Assembly (NCBI RefSeq): GCF_018283675.1
Contig: NZ_JAGVRK010000001.1
Location: 3,782,001 to 3,846,000, forward strand
Source: Metabacillus flavus
GTDB lineage: Bacteria > Bacillota > Bacilli > Bacillales > Bacillaceae
Length of the DNA: 64,000 nt
Direction: 5' to 3'
Under the pieces are notes generated by a model. That model did no database searches. It saw only the letters and a list, made by a program, of their open reading frames with translations, and was not told where the DNA came from. The translations under genes were made by a program, and so were the position numbers. Shown here in pieces: positions 1 to 9,780 of this stretch (the first letter of the stretch is position 1; each line of letters starts with the position of its first letter).

Positions 1-591
1 TGAGGTCTGTGAAGCAATGTATTCCTCGATTGGACAAAGCTTGTGGAGAGCCCACCTTCTGAACGCCCACATTTGGCCCTGAACGAAAATGTTATGGGCC
101 ATCAGCTTTTTTTCGCTTTCACTTAAGGAAAACGCTTTGTTTTCCATGCAATTTCCTATGACATGCTCGAACATTCCGACCATCTCCACCTCTTTTTGAA
201 GGACGTAAGGAAGCGCGTCCTTCGAAAGTGACTTGGCCTCCTGGTACATCACGAGAACCTCATCCTGCATATCATCAATGACCCGGAAATAGTTGGCGAT
301 CGCATGTTCAAGTCCCTCGATTGTTCCATTCCTTGGATTGATATCCTGCTCAAGGCGGTTCCGGACTTCATCGTAGATTGTATCGCAAACGAGATACAAA
401 ACATCCTCTTTCTGCCGAATGTATTCATATAGCGTTCCGATGCTGAAGCCCGCAGCTTTTGCAATCTCACGTGTTGTGGTTCGATGAAAGCCCTTTTGCT
501 TAAACAGGCTGACCGCTCCCTTGATCATTTGATCCCGTCTTTTTTTAATCAGCCGTTCATCTTTAACGGATGCTGGTACCTCTCTCCTCAT
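1..591 (-). CDS. TetR/AcrR-family regulator of the beta-oxidation operon (3' end outside window)
   Basis: The 197 visible codons begin MRREVPASVKDERLIKKRR and carry an N-terminal TetR helix-turn-helix (KQKGFHRTTTREIAKAAGFS, then IGTLYEYIRQKEDVLY, about residues 28-65), followed by an all-helical ligand-binding domain. The frame is still open at base 1, so the gene is cut by the window edge. The start at 591 follows an AAAGGGG ribosome site. It is the last visible gene of an operon of fatty-acid oxidation genes, and TetR regulators in this position usually sense acyl-CoA. It probably controls the operators upstream of fadF and the thiolase gene; that link is inferred from position. Confidence 0.85.
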   Translation of the reverse strand, partial: MRREVPASVKDERLIKKRRDQMIKGAVSLFKQKGFHRTTTREIAKAAGFSIGTLYEYIRQKEDVLYLVCDTIYDEVRNRLEQDINPRNGTIEGLEHAIANYFRVIDDMQDEVLVMYQEAKSLSKDALPYVLQKEVEMVGMFEHVIGNCMENKAFSLSESEKKLMAHNIFVQGQMWAFRRWALHKLCPIEEYIASQTS

Positions 592-684
592 TCGACCGGC
601 CCCTTTTTTGCGAAATACGAAAGGTTATTTCCTTTGAAAAATGAGCAGATTCAGCAAATTCTGCTTACCCGCTCATCTTCAGCA

Positions 685-1824
685 TTATTTCGTCAGCATT
701 CTGGAGATAACCAGTCTTTGAATCTCCTGCGTTCCTTCGTAAATCTGCGTGATTTTCGCGTCGCGCATGTAGCGTTCAACCGGATAATCCTTCGTATAGC
801 CATAGCCGCCAAATACTTGAACCGCTTCTGTTGTCACCCTCATTGCTGCATCTCCTGCGAAAAGCTTCGACATTGCGGATTCTTTCCCGTATGGAAGCCC
901 TTCTGATTCAAGCCATGCTGCCTGATAGGTTAGAAGTCTGGCTGCTTCGACACTCGTTGCCATATCGGCAAGCTTAAAGCCGATTCCCTGCTGGGCAGCG
1001 ATTGGTTTGCCGAACTGCTGACGCTCCTTAGCATAGCCGACAGAAGCATCGAGTGCTCCCTGCGCAATCCCGACTGCCTGGGCAGCGATTCCATTTCTTC
1101 CGCCGTCAAGTGTCATCATCGCAATCTTGAAGCCATCTCCTTCTTCACCAAGCATGTTTTCCTTCGGTATGCGGCAATCTTCAAAGATGATTTCTGTTGT
1201 CGGTGACGAGCGGATTCCCAGTTTCTTTTCTTTTTTCCCGACGGAGAAGCCAGGGTAGCTGCTTTCTACGATAAAAGCCGTGGTGCCTTTATGTTTATGA
1301 GAAGCATCCGTTACAGCAAATACAATATAAATATCAGCGATTCCGCCGTTTGTGATGAAGATTTTGGACCCGTTCAGGATGTAATGATCTCCATCAAGCT
1401 TTGCATAGGTCTTCATCCCGCCTGCATCGGATCCTGAGCCGGGTTCTGTTAAACCGTAAGCGCCGATTTTTTCTCCCTGCGCCATCGGCTTTAAGTATTT
1501 CTGTTTCTGCTCTTCAGTTCCGAATTTATACACCGGCCATCCGGCGAGAGAAGTATGAGCTGACAGTGTAACACCGGTTGAAGCACAGACACGGGAAAGC
1601 TCTTCCACCGCAATTACGTAAGCCAAATAATCACTTCCGATTCCGCCGTACTCTTCAGGCCATGGAATTCCTGTCAAACCAAGCTCTGCCATTTTGTCAA
1701 ACAAGGCCCTGTCGAAGCGCTCTTCTTCATCACGCTCAGCCGCAGTAGGCTCTACTTCCTTTTTAGCAAAATCGCGTACCATTTTACGAATCATTTCATG
1801 TTCCTCTGATAGTTTAAATTGCAT
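685..1824 (-). CDS. acyl-CoA dehydrogenase
   Basis: FAD-dependent acyl-CoA dehydrogenase, which introduces the alpha-beta double bond in the first step of beta-oxidation. The protein has the usual family length (379 aa from [10 protein letters not shown]). It shows the substrate/FAD segment [15 protein letters not shown] and the C-terminal [14 protein letters not shown] block, whose Glu (about residue 363) is the expected catalytic base. The start at 1824 is preferred over an in-frame ATG at 1839 because the GGGGGATGGGAAC stretch between them is a good ribosome site. It lies 17 bp after a second, similar dehydrogenase, so the two are probably a tandem duplication with different chain-length preference (inference). 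Confidence 0.93.
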   Translation of the reverse strand: MQFKLSEEHEMIRKMVRDFAKKEVEPTAAERDEEERFDRALFDKMAELGLTGIPWPEEYGGIGSDYLAYVIAVEELSRVCASTGVTLSAHTSLAGWPVYKFGTEEQKQKYLKPMAQGEKIGAYGLTEPGSGSDAGGMKTYAKLDGDHYILNGSKIFITNGGIADIYIVFAVTDASHKHKGTTAFIVESSYPGFSVGKKEKKLGIRSSPTTEIIFEDCRIPKENMLGEEGDGFKIAMMTLDGGRNGIAAQAVGIAQGALDASVGYAKERQQFGKPIAAQQGIGFKLADMATSVEAARLLTYQAAWLESEGLPYGKESAMSKLFAGDAAMRVTTEAVQVFGGYGYTKDYPVERYMRDAKITQIYEGTQEIQRLVISRMLTK

Positions 1825-1841
1825 GTTCCCATCCCCCATTT

Positions 1842-2978
1842 TCAGCTTGTTAAGTATTTTGAAATCACCATTCGCTGTATTTCACTTGTACCTTCATAGA
1901 TTTCGCAGATTTTCGCATCGCGGAAATACCGCTCGACCGGATATTCCTTCGTATAGCCGTAGCCTCCGAATACCTGGATTGCCTCGGTACTTACATCCAT
2001 TGCCGTTCTAGATGCAAAAAGCTTTGCCATAGAAGCCTCTTTTCCGCACGGAATGCCTTTTTGTCTAAGGGAAGCGGCCTGATAGAGTAATAGCTTGGAG
2101 GCTTCAACGCTTGTTGCCATATCCGCAAGCTTAAAGCCGATTCCCTGCTGTGCGGAAATCGGTTTGCAGAATTGGTGCCTGCCTGCCGCGTATTCAACGG
2201 ACTTCTCCAGAGCTGCTTCCGCAATCCCAAGTGACTGTGCAGCAATTCCAATCCGGCCGACGTCCAGGTTGCCAAGAGCGATTTTAAAGCCGTGCCCTTC
2301 CTCGCCAAGAAGGTTTTCAGCCGGTACAAGGCAATCTTCCAGGGTAATCTGAACCGTTCTTGAACCGCTCAGGCCCATTTTGTGCTCATCCTTGCCGATA
2401 ATAAACCCCTTTGTACCCTTTTCTACGATAAACGCGGATATCCCTTTGCTTCCTGCCGCTGGGCTCGTCGAGGCAAAAACAATGTACACATCGGCCTCGC
2501 CGCCATTTGTGATGAACACCTTGGATCCGTTTAGAACGTAGTGGTTCCCTTTCAGAACGGCCCTTGTCTTCAGGCTCGCGGCATCAGATCCTGAACCCGG
2601 TTCTGTCAGACAGAAGGCGCCCAAATATTCCCCTGAAGCGAGCTTCGGCACATAATGCTGCTTTTGCTGCTCATTTCCGTAATACAAAATAGGGTTCGTT
2701 CCGACAGAGGTGTGAACGGAGAGAATGACTCCGACCGTTGCACTGACCTTTGAAAGCTCGTGAATCGCAATAATATAGGAGGTGAAGTCCATGCCCGCTC
2801 CCCCATACTCTTCCGGGATCGGGATCCCCATGAGCCCTAGCTGACCCATCTTGTCTAAAATTGCTCTCGGAAATTCACCCTGCTCCATTTTTTCAATAAC
2901 AGGCTCAATCTCCGTTTTGGCAAAGTCCTGCACCATTTTCCTCATCATGTTCTGCTCATCTGTAAAATGAAGCTTCAC
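1842..2978 (-). CDS. acdA: acyl-CoA dehydrogenase (AcdA/MmgC-like)
   Basis: Second acyl-CoA dehydrogenase of the operon, 378 aa. The conserved [15 protein letters not shown] segment and the terminal [16 protein letters not shown] block with catalytic Glu about 362 are present. The frame is open upstream to 3035, but that ATG would overlap the preceding gene by 41 bp. A GTG at 2978 (VKLHFTDEQ) sits 16 bp after the stop of the upstream gene and behind an AAGGGGGA ribosome site, so it is chosen as the start. Electrons probably pass through electron-transfer flavoprotein to the FadF iron-sulfur protein encoded upstream. Confidence 0.92.
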   Translation of the reverse strand: MKLHFTDEQNMMRKMVQDFAKTEIEPVIEKMEQGEFPRAILDKMGQLGLMGIPIPEEYGGAGMDFTSYIIAIHELSKVSATVGVILSVHTSVGTNPILYYGNEQQKQHYVPKLASGEYLGAFCLTEPGSGSDAASLKTRAVLKGNHYVLNGSKVFITNGGEADVYIVFASTSPAAGSKGISAFIVEKGTKGFIIGKDEHKMGLSGSRTVQITLEDCLVPAENLLGEEGHGFKIALGNLDVGRIGIAAQSLGIAEAALEKSVEYAAGRHQFCKPISAQQGIGFKLADMATSVEASKLLLYQAASLRQKGIPCGKEASMAKLFASRTAMDVSTEAIQVFGGYGYTKEYPVERYFRDAKICEIYEGTSEIQRMVISKYLTS

Positions 2979-2994
2979 CGCATGTCCCCCTTGA

Positions 2995-3846
2995 TCAAGC
3001 GTATTCGTAAAAACCTCTGCCTGTTTTCTTGCCAAGCCAGCCTGCTTTTACATACTTTCTCAAAAGCGGACATGGGCGGTATTTATCATCACCGAAGCCC
3101 TCATGGAGCGTTTCCATAATATAAAGGCACGTGTCCAGACCGATAAAATCAGCGAGAGTCAGCGGCCCCATTGGATGGTTCATTCCGAGCTTCATAACTT
3201 CATCAATGGCCTCGCGGCTTGCGACACCTTCATAAAGCGTGTAGATAGCTTCGTTGATCATCGGCATTAAAATCCGGTTAGAGACGAACCCCGGAAAGTC
3301 ATTCACCTCAACCGGCACCTTCTTGAGCTTTCGTGTCATTTCCTCCACTGCTTCATAAACCGCATCTTCTGTTGCAAGACCGCGGATTATTTCAACAAGC
3401 TTCATAACCGGTACCGGGTTCATAAAGTGCATCCCGATGACTTTGCCGGGCCGGTTTGTTGCAGCCGCGATTTCTGTAATAGGCAGAGAAGAGGTGTTCG
3501 TCGCAAGGATGGCTGACTCCGGTGTAATTTCATCCAGCTGAGCGAAAATGGTCTTTTTAATTTCCATGTTTTCGATTGCCGCTTCAATGATGAGGTCGGC
3601 CTCGCCGGCGCTTTTGATAGCTGTGGACCGTTCAATCCGGTTCAATACTTCTGCCTTGTCTGCGGCGGTCATTCTTTCTTTATCTACCTGTCGCTGAAGA
3701 TTTTTTGCTATCCCTGATAACCCCCGTTCCAGAAATTCTTCTTTTAAATCCTGCAAAATGACGCTGAATCCAGCCATAGCACAAACCTGAGCAATCCCTG
3801 AACCCATTTGGCCTGCTCCAATCACCATTACTTTTTTAATTTCCAT
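2995..3846 (-). CDS. mmgB: 3-hydroxybutyryl/3-hydroxyacyl-CoA dehydrogenase
   Basis: NAD-dependent L-3-hydroxyacyl-CoA dehydrogenase, third step of beta-oxidation. The 283-aa length is typical of the short bacterial enzymes (Hbd/MmgB). An N-terminal Rossmann motif (VIGAGQMGSGIAQ, residues 8-20) is followed by the catalytic region IGMHFMNPVPVMKLVEII with His140, and a C-terminal helical dimerisation domain ending in GKKTGRGFYEY. It lies 27 bp downstream of the thiolase gene and is followed at 16 bp by the acyl-CoA dehydrogenase, so all are co-transcribed. The symbol follows the B. subtilis mmgABC paralogue; hbd would be equally fair. Confidence 0.94.
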   Translation of the reverse strand: MEIKKVMVIGAGQMGSGIAQVCAMAGFSVILQDLKEEFLERGLSGIAKNLQRQVDKERMTAADKAEVLNRIERSTAIKSAGEADLIIEAAIENMEIKKTIFAQLDEITPESAILATNTSSLPITEIAAATNRPGKVIGMHFMNPVPVMKLVEIIRGLATEDAVYEAVEEMTRKLKKVPVEVNDFPGFVSNRILMPMINEAIYTLYEGVASREAIDEVMKLGMNHPMGPLTLADFIGLDTCLYIMETLHEGFGDDKYRPCPLLRKYVKAGWLGKKTGRGFYEYA

Positions 3847-3873
3847 TTCCCATCCCCCTATGAATATCGTTCC

Positions 3874-5055
3874 TTACACTTCCACCATAATCGCATCACC
3901 CTGGCCGCCGCCGCTGCATATCGCTGCAACCCCAATGCCTCCCCCACGTCTTTTCAGCTCATGAATAAGCGTTAAGATGATGCGTGCTCCGCTTGCACCA
4001 ATCGGATGTCCCAGTGCTACTGCACCGCCGTTTACATTCACTTTTTCCGGATCCAGGTCTGCCAGCTGATTGCTTGCAAGAGCCACAGCCGCAAACGCTT
4101 CGTTAATTTCAAACAAATCAATGTCCACTGCCGTTTTCCCGGTTTTCTTTAAAAGTTCATTGATGACAACCCCCGGTGTTTTTGGAAAATCCTTTGCTTC
4201 CATTGCCACTGCAGTATGAGCAATGATTGTGGCTAGCGGCGTTTTTCCTTCTTTTTCAGCCCGCTCCTCACTCATTAGAACAAATGCTGCCGCTCCATCG
4301 TTTACGCCCGGTGCATTTCCCGCCGTGATCGTTCCTTCATGGCCGAAAACCGGTTTAAGGCTTGAGAGTCTTTCAAGAGAAGTATCCGGACGCGGCGCCT
4401 CATCCTGATCAACTGTAATTGGATCTCCTTTTCGCTGCGGAACACTGACCGGCACGATTTCTTCACTGAAAATCCCTTTTTTTATGGCTTCCGAAGCACG
4501 CTGGTGGCTCCTGAGTGCCCACTCATCCTGGGACTCTCTCGTAATCTCTAAATCTCTCGCTGTTGAATTGCCGTACGTGCCCATATGCACCCCTTCAAAG
4601 CTGCACGTAAGACCGTCGTGGACCATTAAATCCTTAACAGCCGCATCCCCCATCCGAAGCCCCCATCTTGCCTTTGGTACGATATATGGAGCATTTGACA
4701 TAGATTCCATGCCGCCTGCGACAATGATTTCCTCGTCCCCTGCACGGATGATTTGATCGGCCATCGTTACGCTTCTTAATCCGGACGCGCATACTTTATT
4801 CACGGTCTCTGTTTTTACTTCCCACGGAATACCAGCATGGCGTGCTGCCTGTCTTGAAGGGATTTGTCCCTGCCCTCCCTGAAGAACATTTCCGAGAATG
4901 ACTTCGCCGACATCTTCCGGACGGACGCCGCTTCTTTCAAGCGCTTCCTTCACGGCAATTCCGCCGAGCTCTGACGCCGTTAAAGACTGAAGTGCTCCTC
5001 CAAACTTGCCAAAAGGTGTACGTGCTCCTCCAACGATTACCGTTTTCCTCATCAT
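3874..5055 (-). CDS. mmgA: acetyl-CoA C-acetyltransferase (thiolase)
   Basis: Thiolase of 393 aa, the usual length. The acyl-accepting cysteine is in [10 protein letters not shown] (Cys89), the GHP motif in [14 protein letters not shown] and the second active cysteine in [12 protein letters not shown] near the C-terminus. It cleaves acetoacetyl-CoA or 3-ketoacyl-CoA, or condenses acetyl-CoA. A GAGGAGG ribosome site precedes the ATG. The 114-bp gap to fadF holds a cre box and an imperfect TetR-like palindrome, so this gene probably starts a second, glucose-repressed transcript within the operon. Confidence 0.95.
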   Translation of the reverse strand: MMRKTVIVGGARTPFGKFGGALQSLTASELGGIAVKEALERSGVRPEDVGEVILGNVLQGGQGQIPSRQAARHAGIPWEVKTETVNKVCASGLRSVTMADQIIRAGDEEIIVAGGMESMSNAPYIVPKARWGLRMGDAAVKDLMVHDGLTCSFEGVHMGTYGNSTARDLEITRESQDEWALRSHQRASEAIKKGIFSEEIVPVSVPQRKGDPITVDQDEAPRPDTSLERLSSLKPVFGHEGTITAGNAPGVNDGAAAFVLMSEERAEKEGKTPLATIIAHTAVAMEAKDFPKTPGVVINELLKKTGKTAVDIDLFEINEAFAAVALASNQLADLDPEKVNVNGGAVALGHPIGASGARIILTLIHELKRRGGGIGVAAICSGGGQGDAIMVEV

Positions 5056-5076
5056 GTTTTCCTCCTCAAGTTTACT

Positions 5077-5090
5077 AGCAAGCGCTTACA
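5077..5090 (-). promoter_or_regulatory. cre (CcpA) site upstream of thiolase gene
   Basis: Read on the minus strand the site is TGTAAGCGCTTGCT, a full match to the degenerate CcpA box TGWAAGCGYTWNCW. It ends 22 bp before the thiolase start, in a position to repress. The B. subtilis mmg operon is also glucose-repressed, which fits. Confidence 0.7.
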
Positions 5091-5100
5091 TTTAATGGCG

Positions 5101-5118
5101 ACTGAACGCTCGCTCAGT
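5101..5118. promoter_or_regulatory. candidate TetR-family operator in the fadF-thiolase gap
   Basis: ACTGAACGCTCGCTCAGT is an 18-bp imperfect palindrome (7 of 9 positions pair) of the layout usual for TetR-family operators. It lies 10 bp upstream of the cre box and is bounded further by TGAAC/GTTCA. The operon's own TetR regulator is the obvious candidate to bind it; this is inference from sequence shape and position. Confidence 0.45.
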
Positions 5119-5169
5119 TCAGTTAAAAAGGGACAGGCAGTACATACAGCACCGCCTTATCTCCCGATT

Positions 5170-7281
5170 TTATGCAATTTCCTTCTTCACATCTCCAATG
5201 ACCGATTTTTCAAGCAGCTCGGCTACATCGTAGGTGGATACCGTTTCCTCGACTTCCTTTGCCTTCGTCCCATCGCTGAGCATGGTCAGACAGTAAGGAC
5301 ATCCCGAGCTGATCACGGTTGGATTTACAGCAAGCGCCTGTTCGGTTCTCGCTACATTGATGCGGGTTCCTGTATCCTCTTCCATCCACATTAAACCGCC
5401 GCCCGCTCCGCAGCACATTCCTGTTTCGCGCTTACGGGCCATTTCAACAAGCTTGACGCCAGGAATTGCTTTTAAAAGGTCCCTTGGCGCATCGTATACA
5501 TCATTGTAGCGGCCAAGGTAGCAGGAATCATGGAAGGTAATCGTCTCTTTCACTTCATGGACCGGCTTAAGCCTGCCTTCCTTCACAAGCTTTGCAAGCA
5601 GTTCAGTATGATGATAAACCTCCGCATTCAGTCCAAAGTCCGGATACTCATTTTTGAAAATATTGTAGGCATGCGGATCGATCGTGACGATCTTTTTCAC
5701 ACCGATTTTCTCGAATTCATCAATATTCTTCGTCGCGAGCTCCTGGAATAAGAATTCATTTCCAAGTCTTCTAGGCGTATCGCCTGAGTTTTTCTCCTTA
5801 TTGCCGAGAATCGCAAACTTCACACCCGCTTCATTCATCAGCTTCGCAAAGGAAAGGGCAATTTTCTGGCTGCGGTTGTCGAAGGAACCCATGGAGCCTA
5901 CCCAGAACAGGTATTCAAACTCTTCCTCCTGTTTTTGAAGCTCTTTCACCGTCGGGATGACCACATCCTCGCGCGCTTCACGCCAGTTTTCGCGTTCTTT
6001 CCGGTTTAGTCCCCACGGATTTCCCTGACGCTCAATGTTCGTCATTGCACGCTGTGCATCAGCATCAAGCTTACCTTCTGTTAAAACAAGATAGCGGCGA
6101 AGATCAATAATCTTATCGACGTGTTCGTTCATAACCGGACACTGATCCTCACAGTTCCTGCAAGTCGTACAAGCCCAAATCTCTTCTTCCGTGATTACTT
6201 CGCCAATAAGGCTCGGATTGTACGCTGCAGCTGCGGCCGCTTCTTTGGATCCCTGACCAGCTGAAGCCATGGCCAGCTGATTTCCCTGTGTTTCAGCAAA
6301 GGCGAAAGCCGGTACCCAAGGTGTCTGAGACGTTACGGCAGCCCCCTTGTCTGTGAGATGATCCCTTAACCGCAAAATCAGGTCCATTGGTGAAAGCATT
6401 TTGCCTGTTCCGGTTGCAGGACACATATTTGTGCACCTTCCGCATTCTACACAGGCATAAAGATCAATCAGCTGGGACTGTTTAAAATCTTCTATTTTTC
6501 CAACCCCGAAGGATTCCTTTGATTCATCTTCAAAATCAATCTTTTCAAGCTTTGCAGGCGGTCCCACTCTGGAGAAGAATGTATTGGCCGGCCCTGCGAT
6601 TAAGTGGGCATGCTTGGATTGAGGGACGTATACAAGGAACGTCAGCAAAATCAGCAAATGCACCCACCAGGATACGTAAAAAACGACGATAGCGGCCGTT
6701 TCATTCATAAAGCCGAAAATGAACGCAAGCGACGAAGCAATCGGCTCTGTCCATGTCAGTTCATGATCATGCCAAATGATGCCCATTGCATTTCCTAGAA
6801 GCACGGAGATCATTAAGCCTCCGATAAATATCAGGACGAGTCCCGCTTTAAAATTCCGCTTTAAACGGACAAGCTTTTCAATATAGCGTCTGTAAAACGC
6901 CCAGACGACGGCAATAAGAATGACAAGCGTTACGATTTCCTGGAAAAAAGTAAAGCCGGGATAAAGCGGTCCAAGCGGCAGATGCGCCCCTGGAGACAGC
7001 CCTTTTATAATAAAATCTATCGCCCCAAACTGGACGAGGATAAATCCGTAAAAGAACATAACATGAATGATTCCGCTCTTTTTATCCTTCAGCAGCTTCT
7101 TCTGGCCAAAGACGTTTACCCAAATCCGATCAAGCCGGTCTTTCCATTTCCCGTCAAACTCTTCTTTTCTGCCCATCCGGATATATGCGATCCGGGAACG
7201 GATTAAATGAACAAACAGCGCAACTGCGTAAGCGGTTACAAGCAAGAATGCAATAAGATTGATCCAAAGCAGTATGCTCAT
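5170..7281 (-). CDS. fadF: FadF, membrane iron-sulfur protein for beta-oxidation electron transfer
   Basis: 703-aa protein related to the B. subtilis YwjF/FadF iron-sulfur reductase. The N-terminal ~220 residues contain several hydrophobic membrane helices resembling the nitrate-reductase gamma subunit. Two ferredoxin-type 4Fe-4S motifs follow (Cys277, 280, 283, 287 and Cys371, 374, 377, 381), then two cysteine-rich CCG domains (one with CCGAGGG) as in heterodisulfide reductase. It is thought to pass electrons from acyl-CoA dehydrogenases or ETF to menaquinone. An Ala/Gln-rich linker lies between the two cluster motifs. It is the first gene of the operon, behind a FadR-type operator. Confidence 0.93.
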   Translation of the reverse strand: MSILLWINLIAFLLVTAYAVALFVHLIRSRIAYIRMGRKEEFDGKWKDRLDRIWVNVFGQKKLLKDKKSGIIHVMFFYGFILVQFGAIDFIIKGLSPGAHLPLGPLYPGFTFFQEIVTLVILIAVVWAFYRRYIEKLVRLKRNFKAGLVLIFIGGLMISVLLGNAMGIIWHDHELTWTEPIASSLAFIFGFMNETAAIVVFYVSWWVHLLILLTFLVYVPQSKHAHLIAGPANTFFSRVGPPAKLEKIDFEDESKESFGVGKIEDFKQSQLIDLYACVECGRCTNMCPATGTGKMLSPMDLILRLRDHLTDKGAAVTSQTPWVPAFAFAETQGNQLAMASAGQGSKEAAAAAAYNPSLIGEVITEEEIWACTTCRNCEDQCPVMNEHVDKIIDLRRYLVLTEGKLDADAQRAMTNIERQGNPWGLNRKERENWREAREDVVIPTVKELQKQEEEFEYLFWVGSMGSFDNRSQKIALSFAKLMNEAGVKFAILGNKEKNSGDTPRRLGNEFLFQELATKNIDEFEKIGVKKIVTIDPHAYNIFKNEYPDFGLNAEVYHHTELLAKLVKEGRLKPVHEVKETITFHDSCYLGRYNDVYDAPRDLLKAIPGVKLVEMARKRETGMCCGAGGGLMWMEEDTGTRINVARTEQALAVNPTVISSGCPYCLTMLSDGTKAKEVEETVSTYDVAELLEKSVIGDVKKEIA

Positions 7282-7373
7282 TCTGTTTCCCCCTATCTGA
7301 TGTGTATGTGATTTCTCCCATTTCTATTGAAAATTTTAAACCAAACAAATTTTCAGAAATTATCCCTACCATT

Positions 7374-7402
7374 ATCATAATTATGAATGAGCATTCAGTC
7401 AA
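7374..7402 (-). promoter_or_regulatory. sigma-A promoter of fadF
   Basis: On the minus strand TTGACT (7397-7402) and TATGAT (7374-7379) are separated by exactly 17 bp. The operator at 7384-7401 fills the spacer and part of the -35 box, so a bound repressor would block RNA polymerase. Confidence 0.7.
7384..7401. promoter_or_regulatory. FadR-type operator
   Basis: TGAATGAGCATTCAGTCA matches 14 of 18 positions of the B. subtilis FadR box TGAATGAMTARTCATTCA and contains the perfect inverted repeat TGAATG-AG-CATTCA. It overlaps the fadF promoter. FadR itself is not in the window; the TetR protein at 1-591 is an alternative ligand. Confidence 0.7.
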
Positions 7403-7486
7403 TCCTTTTCCCTTAATCTTTTTTCATAATTTTCCCTTACTCGTCCATGATAAGGGTACATCTATTATTTGAAGGAAGGAACCTCT

Positions 7487-8683
7487 ATGGCCTTTTTTAT
7501 CCTAATACTTCTTGCCCTGCTCATAACCGTTTGGATCCGCATTGATTTTTCCATCGCTTACAGCCGCCATGTGCGGAAGGCCGGGCTCCAGTCCTATCCA
7601 ATCCGCAAGGGAGATATTCAGTTTTTTTCTGATGGACAGGAATTTTACACACACTATTTCAATGATTTAAAGCAGGCGTCTACTTGTATTTATGCAAGCT
7701 TTTACATTATCAAAAATGATGAGGAAATCAGTCAGAGCTTCTTGAAGATTCTAGGCCGAAAAGCCGAGGAAGGCGTGAAGGTCTGTTTGATGCTGGACCG
7801 GATCGGATCGGCCAAAGCCCCTAAAAACCTTTTAAAGCAGATTCAGGATCAGGGAGTGGCGCTTATCTACTCACACAACCCTAAATTTCCATTTTTCTTC
7901 TTTACGCTGCTCGCCAGGAATCACCGGAAGATCACCGTTATCGATCATAAAACCGGCTACTTGGGCGGCTATAACATCGGGAAGGAATACATAGGGAAAA
8001 ATCCAAAGCTCGGATACTGGCGCGATTACCATCTGTCTTTTACCGGAGCCGGCATTCAGGACCTCGAGGAGCAATTCTGCAAAGATTGGCGAAATGCGGG
8101 TGGAAGGTATTTAGACAAAGCCAAATTCCCGCCTGAAGCAGACGGCAGCATTTCATACCGGTTTGTTTCTACTTACGGAAAAGCCCTCGATGAGCAGTTC
8201 CTTTCTTTTATTCATCGAGCCAAAAAAGAGCTGATTATTTGCACGCCCTATTTTATCCCCGGTGCGAAGCTGCAGATTGAGCTGCTTCGCGCACTTGAAA
8301 GAGGGGTAAAAGTAAAAATCATCGTTCCCATGCGCTCTGATCACCTTTTTGTGAAGGAGGCGGCTTTTCCGTATTACGGTCCTTTGCTGAAAGCAGGAGC
8401 AGAGGTTTACCGATTTTATCTGGGATTCTATCATGCCAAAATCATTATGGCCGATGACGATTTCTGTGATATCGGAACCGCAAACTTTGATAAGCGGAGC
8501 ATGTATTTAAATGATGAGATGAATGCTTTGATCCAAGACAAAGCTTTTACAGCAAAAGTCAGGACGAGCATCCTAAAGGATATTCATGATTCGGAACAGC
8601 TGTTGTATGAAGACTATTTACAAAGACCGCTGTGGCAGAGAGCGAAAGAAAAAGCCGCCTCCGCTGTGTCCTTTTTCCTGTAA
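7487..8683 (+). CDS. clsB: cardiolipin synthase-like phospholipase D protein (YwjE)
   Basis: 398-aa protein with one N-terminal membrane helix (residues 2-22) and two phospholipase D HKD motifs: HRKITVID followed by GGYNIG, and HAKIIMADDD followed by GTANFDKRSM. These define cardiolipin synthases, which join two phosphatidylglycerols. Synteny with B. subtilis ywjE (between ywjF and ywjD) supports the name. The start at 7487 (MAFFILILL) is taken rather than an in-frame TTG at 7469, because the GAAGGAAGG ribosome site lies between them. It is followed at 27 bp by uvsE, so the two are probably co-transcribed. Confidence 0.92.
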   Translation: MAFFILILLALLITVWIRIDFSIAYSRHVRKAGLQSYPIRKGDIQFFSDGQEFYTHYFNDLKQASTCIYASFYIIKNDEEISQSFLKILGRKAEEGVKVCLMLDRIGSAKAPKNLLKQIQDQGVALIYSHNPKFPFFFFTLLARNHRKITVIDHKTGYLGGYNIGKEYIGKNPKLGYWRDYHLSFTGAGIQDLEEQFCKDWRNAGGRYLDKAKFPPEADGSISYRFVSTYGKALDEQFLSFIHRAKKELIICTPYFIPGAKLQIELLRALERGVKVKIIVPMRSDHLFVKEAAFPYYGPLLKAGAEVYRFYLGFYHAKIIMADDDFCDIGTANFDKRSMYLNDEMNALIQDKAFTAKVRTSILKDIHDSEQLLYEDYLQRPLWQRAKEKAASAVSFFL

Positions 8684-8710
8684 GGCACATGCGGTGAAAA
8701 GGAGAGAGAA

Positions 8711-9670
8711 ATGAAGATACGGTTTGGTTATGTTGCTAACGCCCTTTCCCTTTGGGACTGCTCCCCCTCAAAGACGATGACCTATGCAAGATATCAAAAG
8801 CTCGAAGAAAGTGAACGCTATGAAGCGCTTCACCGTGTGACGAAGCAAAACCTTGAGCATACGCTGCGCATCATTCATTACAACATTGCGCACGAAATCC
8901 ATCTTTACCGCTTTTCTTCGAGCCTTGTTCCGCTCGCCACTCACCCTGAAGCAAGCTGGGATTTTGTCGCGCCATTTAAGGATCAATTTAAAGAAATTGG
9001 AGAGCTGGTAAAGAAAAACAAGATCCGGACAAGCTTCCACCCGAGCCAGTATACGCTGTTCACAAGTGATCGGCCATCCATCACTGAAAACTCAGTGATG
9101 GACATGGAGTATCACTATGCGATGCTAGAAGCGATGGGTCTCGAGAAGGAAGGCTTGATCAACCTTCATGTTGGTGGAGCGTATGGGGATAAAACGGCAT
9201 CGGCTGAGCGCTTCTTTGTAAACATTCAATCGCTCTCTTCCCCTGTTTTTTCGAGAATGACTCTTGAAAATGACGACAAAACCTATACAACGGAAGAAAC
9301 CTTGCAGGTATGTGAAAAAGGCGGCATCCCGCTCATGTTTGATTATCATCACCATCAGGCAAATAAAAACGAAGGCGGGCAAAAATTGGAGGATCTGCTT
9401 CCAAGATTTTTTGATACATGGAGACAGACAGGCCTTTCACCAAAAATCCATATCTCTTCACCAAAATCAGAAAAAGAATATCGCAGCCATTCCGATTACG
9501 TGGATCTTGAGTTTATTAGACCGCTGCTCAAAATGCTGAAGGAATTTGACGTCGATGTGGATGTGATGATTGAAGCGAAGATGAAGGATTTGGCTCTGTT
9601 GAAGCTGATCGAGGAAATTTCAGCGATTCGCGGGGTGAAACGTGTGGATGGGGGGAGTGTGGTTTGGTGA
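8711..9670 (+). CDS. uvsE: UV DNA damage endonuclease
   Basis: 319-aa TIM-barrel endonuclease of the UvsE/UVDE family, which nicks DNA 5' of UV photoproducts. Typical segments are the start MKIRFGYVANALSLWDCSPS, the metal-binding SFHPSQYTL, INLHVGGAYGDK, LENDDKTYT and MFDYHHHQ. An AGGAGAG ribosome site precedes the ATG. It is syntenic with B. subtilis ywjD. The last codons run into G-rich repeat DNA (ending GGSVVW), so the C-terminus may have been altered by the neighbouring repeats, and no terminator is visible before them. Confidence 0.95.
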   Translation: MKIRFGYVANALSLWDCSPSKTMTYARYQKLEESERYEALHRVTKQNLEHTLRIIHYNIAHEIHLYRFSSSLVPLATHPEASWDFVAPFKDQFKEIGELVKKNKIRTSFHPSQYTLFTSDRPSITENSVMDMEYHYAMLEAMGLEKEGLINLHVGGAYGDKTASAERFFVNIQSLSSPVFSRMTLENDDKTYTTEETLQVCEKGGIPLMFDYHHHQANKNEGGQKLEDLLPRFFDTWRQTGLSPKIHISSPKSEKEYRSHSDYVDLEFIRPLLKMLKEFDVDVDVMIEAKMKDLALLKLIEEISAIRGVKRVDGGSVVW

Positions 9671-9691
9671 TGTGGGGGTGTTGTGGGGGGG

Positions 9692-9780
9692 GTTTGCACT
9701 CGCAGTGTGCGGGGTTTGCACTCGCAGTGTGCGGGGTTTGCACTGGTAGTATGCGGTTTGCACTCGCAGTGTGCGGGTTT
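9692..9780. repeat. 22-bp tandem repeat with GCAC/GTGC palindrome
   Basis: About four and a half copies of a 20-22-bp unit containing TTTGCACTCGCAGTGTGCGG start at 9692, 9714, 9736, 9756 and 9777. Each unit carries a small inverted repeat (GCAC...GTGC). The array runs directly into the inverted end (GCACTGACCCCC) of the first 125-bp element at 9781, so the two kinds of repeat share the TTTGCACT start. Confidence 0.85.

Noticed and set aside
484-906. 140-codon plus-strand frame near the left edge
   Set aside because: Antisense to the TetR and acyl-CoA dehydrogenase genes, no ribosome site, no recognisable product.
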